From Cryptomeria japonica (taxonomy: Eukaryota; Streptophyta; Pinopsida; Cupressales; Cupressaceae), in the NCBI RefSeq assembly GCF_030272615.1, contig NC_081409.1, positions 203,177,949-203,241,948 on the forward strand: a stretch of 64,000 bases of DNA, in the 5' to 3' direction. Positions 22,926 through 31,700 of this stretch are shown here, one piece after another. Numbering within the stretch: position 1 is the first letter of the stretch; every line of letters begins with the position of its first letter. Made by a program: the position numbers and the translations under genes. Under the pieces are notes generated by a model that made no database searches, had not been told where the DNA came from, and saw nothing but the letters and a program-made list of their open reading frames with translations.

Positions 22926-23788
22926 GGCTTGGTAAGAGGGTTGGAAAATGACCCTAAGGCTTGCAAGCCCATTTTCCCCCTATTTTTGTCCCTTTACATG
23001 TTTTTTCATCTTCCAACATGATTTCTCGACTTTGTCATCATCAGGTTTACAAATGATCAAGTGGGTATCTCTAAAATTACAACCATAATCTCACACGTCT
23101 TCTCAATTTTCTGACCATATAATTTTTTCTATTTTTGGACAACATTAGCATAGTAAACTTTAATTTTCTTTACCAGTGCCTTGAGAGTCCTTACAGACAT
23201 ATGTCTACCATTTTTTTAACAACTTTTTATATACTTGACCAAATTAAAAATAAATTACATATTATTGTTCTAAACTAGATTCTATACACTTTTTAAAAAA
23301 GAAGTTTTCATTTTCGATTATTTTGATGCCAGTTATGCCCAACGCACGAACAGGTACCAAATTTTCAGGGTGCGGTCACTTAAAAAAATCATTAAAAAAA
23401 TAAATAAATGGAAAATTATAAAAAAATACACAACTTCTAGATCTCACTCTTACCTATCATCCTACCAAAGGGTTCTACAAAATAATATATATAACTATAT
23501 ATTTTGTGTAGTGCACGAAAACAACTATGTTATATTTTTCAAAAAAAATCAGGAACAGGTTTTCATGCGTAAAAGGTTTGACCCTCTTAATCTTATCCAA
23601 TTTTTAAAAAAATTAGTAATTTAGAAACTATATTCAGAGCATTACAATTCTTATTCTTTTCTCAACTCTTAGTTTTTAGTGCATGACCTTCAAATATCTC
23701 TTTGAAGTTCAGGTTTACCTGTTTTCAACAAAAAAAAAAGTGGCCACTTATACCCCCCTTTTTGTTCACCATCTCGGTGCCCTTACCC
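22926..23788. other. AT-rich right arm of the DNA transposon
   Basis: No gene seen. The 84-codon frame at 23370-23624 is low-complexity and unsupported. Confidence 0.5.
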
Positions 23789-23865
23789 AATAACATAGGG
23801 TTTCGACACAACTCTTGATGGACATGAAATTAGAAACAATAATGTGTGCAATGCCACACAATATA

Positions 23866-24126
23866 TCAAATTCCATTCTTATCACTTTGAATAATGTGTT
23901 TAAGGCCTTCAATTAATGGAAGAGCTTCACTATTAGGATATTCTTGGGACATCCATTGTTGAAAGTTATCAAATTTATTGTCCAATGTGCAAAGTTGATC
24001 TATAGAAACCCTAGTTAAAGCTTCTTCTTCATCATGGGATTCATCAATGGGGTGAATAGGCACATGATTAGGATGGGAATAATTGGCATGATTCTCATTA
24101 ACGAAGTCACCCAAATTAGGCTCCAT
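23866..24126 (-). pseudogene. Gag of element A, N-terminus
   Basis: Starts MEPNLGDFVNENHANYSHPN and continues through DNKFDNFQQWMSQEYPN to QSDKNGI, then a TGA. The same start and text occur at 52518 in the relative, which supports this ATG. After the stop the frame is damaged, and it meets the DNA transposon at 23788. No zinc-binding or membrane segment is seen in this part. Confidence 0.7.
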
Positions 24127-25295
24127 CTCCTCGGTAATTAAACCTGGGAAGCCTTAATTCTAATGCTTCATCTAACGGGGATAGAATAAGTAGGACTAAT
24201 AGTGGTAAAACTCATGCACTAGAGGGAAAATTTGAATTTTGAATTTTGGAAAATAAAATAATGACTACACAATTTGAACTTTGTTGGAAGAAGGGGATGA
24301 CACAATTTCCAAAAATGAAAGGAAATTGAAAATTTTAAAATTAGGACCAAGGGATTACCACTTAATTTTAAAATCAGAATTTTTTAAATCAGGGTAGATT
24401 ATAATTATTCTCTTAATTTAATTTAAAAAAATTCTTGAAAATTTGACATGTTGGATTTTGGAGGTACTTTCAATTCTAGAGGGATAAAAAATCGACAAAA
24501 TCAGCAAATCTTCTGGATTTAGGCTATTAAATACAGTCATAACACTCCCCTAAAATTTCAGGAAAAAAGATGAGGACCATGGCGGGAACACACATAGTCC
24601 GACCAACTTTTTTTGAAATTTTCAGGGATGAATATTACGATGATTTTAAAGCTAACCCCCCAAAATTGGCAAATTTTACAATTTCTAAATAGGCAAAATT
24701 AAGGTGCAAATGTCAAAATACGACCCTATTAGGGTTTTGAAGAAAAAGAGGATTTGAGTTGTAATTTTGAAAAAGGTCAAACCTAATGGATAGGGACACC
24801 TTGGAAAATGTTTAGAAATATGAATTTGAATGAAATTGATTGAAATTTACACAAAATCTAATTAAATCTAAAAATTAGGGTTGTATTACCTAACCACTTA
24901 ATTTTGATATTTGAATTTTGGGAAAAGGGGTGAAATTGAAAATTTGAATTGTAGGAATGAAGACAAATCTAAGAACAATCAAAAATCTGAAAATCAAATG
25001 GAAATGCAATTTTTGCACAAGTTCAAGATGATTTTTTGAAAGTTAGGGTTTTAACAAGTTACCTCTTAATTTTGTAAATTTTATTTGCAAATTGAACAAG
25101 AGAATGAGGAAATTGAATTTGATAAACAAGAGAATTTTTAGATCTAAGATAACCACAAGCTATTTTTACAAACCACAAGTTCAATTTTAATTTGAAAAAA
25201 AAACTAGGGTTTTTAATGATTTAACCACTAAGTTTGCAGAAAATTTAAACTTGCAAATGAAAAATATGCAATGTTGTTCAAAGGAAAGAATGCAA
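24127..25295 (-). other. 5' leader of element A
   Basis: Non-coding, between the primer-binding site and the gag ATG. Parts match 51895-52500 (for example the TATGACTGTATTTAATAGCC word) and, next to the primer-binding site, 57831-57910. Confidence 0.6.
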
Positions 25296-25311
25296 GACAT
25301 TGGGTTCACCA
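25296..25311 (-). promoter_or_regulatory. Primer-binding site of element A
   Basis: On the minus strand TGGTGAACCCAATGTC follows the LTR end (ATTACATTT). The same site is TGGTGAACCCAACGTG at 28644 and TGGTGAGCCCGACGTC at 57814. The complementary tRNA was not identified. Confidence 0.65.
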
Positions 25312-25314
25312 AAA

Positions 25315-26808
25315 TGTAATGGTGGGAAAATGGTAAATGATAGATCAAGAGGAAAAATAAACTTTCCCTCAAAGAGAGATAGGAGTTTCACTATTGATTA
25401 CCCTTGAAACACTTTTCACCATGTTACATTTGGAAGAGGAGAGGAGAATTCACTAGATCCAACCTTCAAGGATGAAGATTGAATTCTTAATGAAATGAGA
25501 CTGATAAGTTTTTGATTAATGAAAAAGCAGGTTTTGAAGGGGCCCCGAAACCCTTTACAAGCAAGACTTAAACAACAAAGCCACGAGAAAAAGAGAGGAA
25601 CACAACTGAAAAGAAAAAACCAGTGGAAAACCGAAGAAAACCCACAAAAGCCCTGAATAGCCAGCAAGCCATCCAGGAATCAAATTTTTTCCAGGGCTTT
25701 AGCTAGGGTGCTGTTGATTTCTTGTAGCTCTTTGATGTTGAATAACAATGATAAGTTGATCCCCTCTTCCATGTTTGAAATGTAAAGGAATTGATTGAAT
25801 TATGAAGTGCAAAAGTGACAAAGAACTAATTATAACTTTAGAAAGAAATATAGGATGAAGTTGTGCACCTGGATTTGGCAGTAATATGTCAAGACGAAGT
25901 CACCCTCCGAATTTGAGGAAAATTTGTCCAGACCGTGGTGGCAATATACACAATCCTCCAAAAAAATCCGTGAAAAGAAATTTGTTTTTCTGCCTCCACA
26001 AATGAAGCTCGAATCTGAAAGTATAGTTGTGCACCTACAACCTGCACATAGAAAAGAGAGGAATATGGGTTGGGATTGGGGTTTTGCCTTTAGGTCAAAC
26101 CCCAGTTTTGGAATTAACCAAGTAATGAAAGAAATTACTTGCAAGTAGATGTAAATGAAAGACTGAATTGTAAATCACCTCAAGGAGGTTGTGATAGCAA
26201 TGTTGATAGAATTTCTTGTGTGGAATTGAATGTTGGAATCAATCTCCTCTTCAATGGTTGAATCCTTGACTTTAGTGCAACATCTAGCCTTGAAGGGAGA
26301 TTTGAGAATGCTCAATGTTGGAAAAGAGAGCTTGAATGATTGAATGCTCTTAAATGCTTGATCTCTTATGCAACTTGACACACTCCAATCTTGTCCAACT
26401 TCAACTTATGAAAATGAGAGGATGAATGCCCCTTAAATACATGTTAGTGGATTTGATTTTTATCATAGGCCGACATCGGGGGAGTTTCCCGCCCAATGTA
26501 CAAACAACAATGAAACCCTAGGAAGGGTCCTGCCCCAAAATAGGGCAGGAACAAGGTCGTCATGCTCCTTTCCTGGGAGGAAAATGGAACCACACCCCTA
26601 TCCAAGGGGGGATAGTGGTGCCACGCCCCTGTCTTGCCCCTTTCTCTAGGGCAGAGTGGAGACGGGATGATGTAGAGGCCAAGGAAGAAGCTGTTTCTAA
26701 GGGTTGAGCAATCACTAGTCACCGATCAGGCTAGAGGATTCGATCTCGCATGCATGAGTACCTTAATGCAATCAAAAATTGCTAGGGTCACAATTTTATG
26801 ACACTACA
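25315..26808 (-). repeat. 5' LTR of element A
   Basis: Pairs with 4284-5499. It is longer only because of a LINE fragment at 25511-25748. It starts TGTAGTGTCATAAAATTGTG at 26808 on the minus strand. Confidence 0.85.
25511..25748 (-). mobile_element. 5'-truncated LINE 3' end
   Basis: Absent from the paired LTR at 4284-5499 and flanked by TGATAAGTT on both sides (25502-25510, 25749-25757). On the minus strand it ends with GGGTTTCGGGGCCCC, then TTTTTCATTAATCAAAAA, the kind of 3' UTR and A-rich tail seen in plant L1-type LINEs. It has no coding capacity. Orientation is from the tail. Confidence 0.7.
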
Positions 26809-26971
26809 CACGTGTTGTTGTAGGATACATATTGAATTTTCCATGCACTATGATATTTTTCGTCATATATATTCTACTTTGCACACTAACAATGTTTTGT
26901 GAGAATGCAATATACAAGCACCTCCTAAGTTGGAAAGATAATTTATTTCAAGTGTGATATGTAATAGATAC
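26809..26971 (+). pseudogene. DDE-like transposase remnant, segment 3
   Basis: Reads CCCRIHIEFSMHYDIFRHIYS in frame with the end of segment 2. It passes stops near 26890 and 26950 and ends ..SSVICNRY at the border of the Tat element (GATAC, 26967-26971). Segment 4 resumes with DSCIYYKIHG after the second GATAC copy. The cysteine cluster here, followed by further cysteines near 39730, suggests a metal-binding region before the catalytic core. Confidence 0.65.
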
Positions 26972-28640
26972 TGTAGCGTCGTAAATTGTACGCACTTGCT
27001 AGGGTGGTACAATTTCACACCTAGTTTAGCACCCACCTTAGTGCATTTTACATTTTGCATTGCATTTCTCCTTTAGCACTTAATTAATCAAATTAATTAG
27101 GTCTAACGTCCTATTTCATCATCCTCTACATCATAAAGTTGGGCCCTTTCATCATAGTGTGCCCTTTTCATTTTATTCCTCCAATACATCACTCAATCAA
27201 AAAACCCTAATTAAGTCCTATTTCGAACTTGGGGGCTTGGTTTTGAGGTCAAAACATCTCAAAATCACCTGTAACTTCAGGATTCTCTCTAAAATCATCA
27301 TATCCGACGGCCCTAAAAATTTGGTGAAAAGTTGTCGGGACCGTGGCGCCCGAAGTGCACATGGTCTCGGACATTTTTCCCGAAATTTTAGGAGCACAAT
27401 CCAATCATAAAATAAAGCTTAACCCCAAGAAATTGGTGGGATATTCAATCTCTAGGTCGGCCAAAAGACGAAATTATGACCTAGGGTTTCCTACATAAGA
27501 GCTCTCTTTCTTCATTTGAAGGGATCCGATTTTTGTTTCCGGGAACTTCATATGCAGCGAAAGAGAAGATCTTGGAAGACTTCAACAACATTCAACATCC
27601 TTCTATCAAGCATTTTTATCAATTTCATTCATCCACTTAGGGCTTGGAAGGCATTGAAGAACAATAGGAGATTACCGACTGAAGATTGGCTTGTACTCCT
27701 CCCTTGAGGGTTGGGTATGATTTCATGTTGTTTTCATGTCTTTGCATAAGCTTCAATACATCATTTATTCATGCTTTAGATCACATTGTATCTTGATTTA
27801 GAGAATTTACATTATCATTTACAAGCAATTAGGGTTTACTTTCTAGGTTGCTCTAGTTTGCTTTCTTGCATTTTAGGACCTTGCACACACACTAGGTCTG
27901 CACACACAATACATTTACAATACAACTTGGCTATTCGTGGAGGTGGAAATCACCGAAGCGGGGGTTTGACTAAGGCAAAACCCTATATAGCCGCCCACAC
28001 ACCCTTTTTCAGATATAAGTGCAGGTTTCAGACTCGGACGACGCCGTAGGAGACAGATCCGGGAAGAACAGGCGAGACAGCACCTTGCATCAAATTGCAG
28101 AGCAAAAGACTGGGACAGGGGCGCTGGGTACCCTGGTCCTGCCAGGATAGGGGCGCTGGGCGCCCTGGTCCCTGGGACAGAGGCGCTGGGCGCCCTGGTC
28201 CTCCGGACAGACAGCATTTCCGATAGTTTCCGACAGTGTTCCAGAGTGCAAAACAACAGCTTCCGGTGCAGTTTTCGAGACAGAATCAGGACAGTGGCGC
28301 CCGCGCCCCCGTCTTGAACATTTTCAGTCCATTTTTGACTCTGGGTATGCATTTGCATTCTTATTTCATCCTTGTATTTATAGTTGTTCATTGTTTAATC
28401 TTAATTCTGCAATCTTGTATTAGTTCATACTTGCATTTTGGGATTAGGGTTTGAACTTGCATCATTTTATCTTTCAATTTCAACAAGGGAATAGAAATCC
28501 TAATAGCTAGCCCGTGGCTCTCTCTTTCACAAAAGAAGTAGCCAATTGTGTGATACCTCTAGGCTCTTTCATATTCCGTAATGTGTGTCAAAAGGTAGGA
28601 TTAGGGCATGTTAACCTAGTCTCTCTTTTTCCCCTACACA
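26972..28640 (+). repeat. 5' LTR of the Tat element
   Basis: Contains a GC-rich tandem repeat (about 28110-28205, three units of about 36 bp with GGCGCTGGGCGCCCTGGTCC), a TATA-like CTATATAG at 27983-27990, and a 276-bp block (27715-27990) absent from the solo LTR at 1247-2572. Short frames within (27159-28454) recur in the 3' LTR as shadows. Confidence 0.95.
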
Positions 28641-28798
28641 TTTTGGTGAACCCAACGTGAATCTATCATTGCTTCCTCTTGCATTAGATTTGTTAGATCT
28701 AGATCTAGATTTAGTGTGTTTTCATTTCATTTTCGTTAAAAAAAAAAAAAGTGTGTTTCTTTGCATTGTGTGTTTAAATTTTATGCAATCTTTTCAAA
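28641..28798 (+). promoter_or_regulatory. Primer-binding site and short leader of the Tat element
   Basis: TGGTGAACCCAACGTG starts at 28644, three bases after the LTR end. The leader includes an A run at about 28739-28750. The pol ATG follows at 28799, so there is no room for a separate gag ORF upstream. Confidence 0.7.
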
Positions 28799-31700
28799 AT
28801 GTCAGATTTTTATTTGCAAAATGTTCATGCTTTTGATGATTATTATGAGTATAGCCAAGATGAATTAGATGAAGCTTTAGATGAGTTTTTGAACCCTAAA
28901 GATGCCAAACCTTCATTTTACCAAAAACTCGTAAACCTTGTTACTATGCCATTTAGGTGTGATGAGAAAGATAAGTCGAATGATTCCTCTCAAGGATACA
29001 TTCCTATCAACTCTTCCCCTGAATCTAGTAACATGGTTGTTTTCAATAATCCCCTCTATGAGGAGATGTCTCCTTTTGAATCAAAAGATAAACCTTTTAA
29101 TCGATATGATCATGCTTTGTTGGATAATGCTCTTGATGACTTTGTGGCTTTGTCAAAATCTTTAAACGAGAACAAGACCTCTAAATTGGTTAACATGATA
29201 AACTTGAATGAACATAATAAGCCTCTCTGTGAAGTCCAAGGTGCTTATCCTTCTCCCACCTTTCAAGTTCCTAAATCACCTCTCCTTATTGTCCAAGGAG
29301 GGTATGATCATGATTCCTTTCGTACTCCAAATAAACCAATCATCACTGTGCAAGGAAGGAAACCTATAAGTCCTTATAGTTATGCCAAGCAAATAACTAG
29401 AGAGAGTTATCATGCGGTTGCCCATACTTATCATACCAGAAATAATAGGCAACCTAATCCTCCTCCTGTTATTCCAGTTTCCCTTCCTAATCCTCAACCA
29501 ATTCTTCCACAAGCTCCTCGTATCTTGCAAGTTATGGGTAGGGAATATGATCTCATAGAACAACTTAAAGCTACCCCTGCTAAGATATCCCTTTGGGATT
29601 TGATTCAAACTTCTTCCGCTCATCATGGAATGTTACAAGATGCCTTGAAAGATTTGAATGTTCCTCCACCAAGTACATCTAGTAACATAGCATCTTTGGT
29701 TAACTCTGTGATGAATCCTAAAGCTCAAATTGTGTTTACCCAAGATGAGATGCCTACTAGTGAAATTCAACAACAATATGATCCCTTGATGATTGTGGTT
29801 ATCATGAAAGACACTGCTATAAGACGAACACTAGTAGATAATGGCTCTGGCCTTAATGTGTGTAGCATTAATCTATTGCATAAGATGAATGTGGATACGT
29901 CTCTTATTGAGCCTGACTCTCGTCCCATTCATGGCTTTGACAATGTGGCTAAGACTTCATTAGGTATCATCACCTTACCCCTCATAGTAGGACCTGTTAC
30001 TTTGGCTACTCCTATCCATGTTATGTCGGGAAATTTAACATATAACATGTTATTAGGGAGGCCTTGGATTCACAGCATGCAAGCTATCCCCTCTACATTG
30101 CATAGACAAGTTAAATTCGTCTATAACAATAAGACATATACTTTGATAGGTGATACTAATTTTCAAGCTTGTCTACAAACATCTACTTCCAAAGGGGATT
30201 CCTCTAAGCCATCCTCGTCTAGTGATGACTCTTTAAACAAGATACCTATCGATGAATCCTCGCTCCCCGATGATCAAAATTCTTTGGATGAGTCTGGAGC
30301 TCTTGAAGAAGATTCTTCTCGACTTGAAACTACACATAAGAAGGATTATGATCCTGAAAAGGTCCTCGCAGAAGACGATTGGGGATCTCTTGATTTCAAT
30401 CCCACCTTTGTAGGTGAATATAACGTTCCTTCTAGAGAGCTTAAAGTTGAAAAGAAGGAAGAAGCTAAAAATCAATCAACCTTACCTGAATCTATGAGTA
30501 ATAATTTTGTGGCCGCTTCTCAAACTTCTTCTCCTCACACCTCTAATTATGAAGAGTTTGATTCTTTGTCTTATGAAAAACCACCTTCTCTTCCTAAAAT
30601 GGCTGATCGTTATGGTCGTGGTTTTCGCATTTTTGCTAAGCATGGGTATCATGGAAAAGGTTGTGGTGCTCATGAACAAGGGATAAGAGTTCCTCTAGAG
30701 ACTAATTTTCACAATTATGCCTTTGGACTTGGCTATAATCCCTGCAAACGTACTAAAGCTTCTAAAAGACCATGCATTAGTGTTAATGCTATTTCTACAT
30801 CTCTATCAATGCAACATCCTGAGTATATTGATGGGGATCCTTCTGGTGACTGTGCTTTGGATATCTTCCCTACTGACAATGCTTTAGCTGAGTTCTTGGG
30901 AGCCTATGACACTCTTCCTCATTATCATCACAATAGGGGACTCCCTTATTGTTTGAACACTGAAGCCTATTTTGGAAAAGAGATTGATAATGATGAGATT
31001 GTGAAAGAATTCCTTCAGTTAAAGGATACTCCTCAACAAAGTAATCTTCTCATAAGTGACACCACTGATGTTAAGATGGACCCTTGCAATAAAGAGAAAG
31101 TTATTGAAATTGGGAAATGTTTGGATGAAGAGGAACAAAAACAATATGAAGATTTATTGCACGAATTCCCCGAGATCTTTGCTTGGACATACTCTGACAT
31201 GCCTGGTATAGATCCTAAGATTGTTACTCATAATATTGTCTTAGTTCCCGATGCTAAGCCCGTGAAACAAAAGATTCAAAAAATGAATCCTAAGGTGGCT
31301 TTGCTTGTTAAAGCTGAGATTGAAAAGTTATTGGAGGCTGGATTTATTCGCCCTATTGACTATTCCCTGTGGATTTCAAATATTGCCGCTGTGGCTAAAC
31401 CAGATAATAAAATAAGAATGTGTACCAATTTTCGGGATCTAAATAAGGCTTCTTTAAAAGATGATTTCCCTCTTCCAAACATTGACATGATAGTTGATTC
31501 TACGGCAGGACATGCCTTGTTATCCTTCATGGATGGTTTTTCAGGATACAATCAAATTTTCATTAACCCTCAAGATCAATTCAAAACCGCTTTCACCACT
31601 CCTTGGGGTAAGTTTTGTTGGATAATGATGCCTTTTGGACTTAAAAATGCCGGTGCAACTTATCAACGAGCGATGACCCTTATCTTTCATGATTATATGC

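Larger units (their letters stand above)
20983..23788. mobile_element. Non-autonomous DNA transposon with long GA tract
   Basis: Its termini are inverted repeats of about 30 bp beginning GGGTAAGGGCACC and continuing (A/G)AGATGGTGAACAAAAA, with one mismatch. Left end is at 20983, right end at 23788. Both are followed by an AGTGGCC word further in. The flanks carry AATA (20979-20982 and 23789-23792). Removing the insert plus one AATA restores gag text matching the uninterrupted relative near 52845. No transposase is encoded. Inside are palindromic repeats on the left (21134-21282) and right (22704-22920), a GA-rich tract (21416-22640) and AT-rich sequence. A 4-bp duplication does not let me name the superfamily. 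Confidence 0.85.
4284..26808 (-). mobile_element. Element A: gag-only Tat-type (Ty3/gypsy) LTR retrotransposon, minus strand, with nested insertions
   Basis: Ends are TGTAG..(26808) and ..TTACA (4284 side) on the minus strand, flanked by a perfect 5-bp duplication CACGT at 4279-4283 and 26809-26813. In minus-strand order it contains: 5' LTR 26808-25315, primer-binding site 25311-25296, leader, gag from 24126, protease-like domain ending near 18964, a proline-rich and acidic C-terminal region (about 7200-6246), 3' UTR, polypurine tract 5517-5500 and 3' LTR 5499-4284. No RT, RNase H or integrase is found anywhere in it. The same gene order recurs at 51895-57810, so lack of pol is a family trait and not a private deletion. 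Its 22.5 kb includes about 15 kb of later insertions. Confidence 0.85.
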
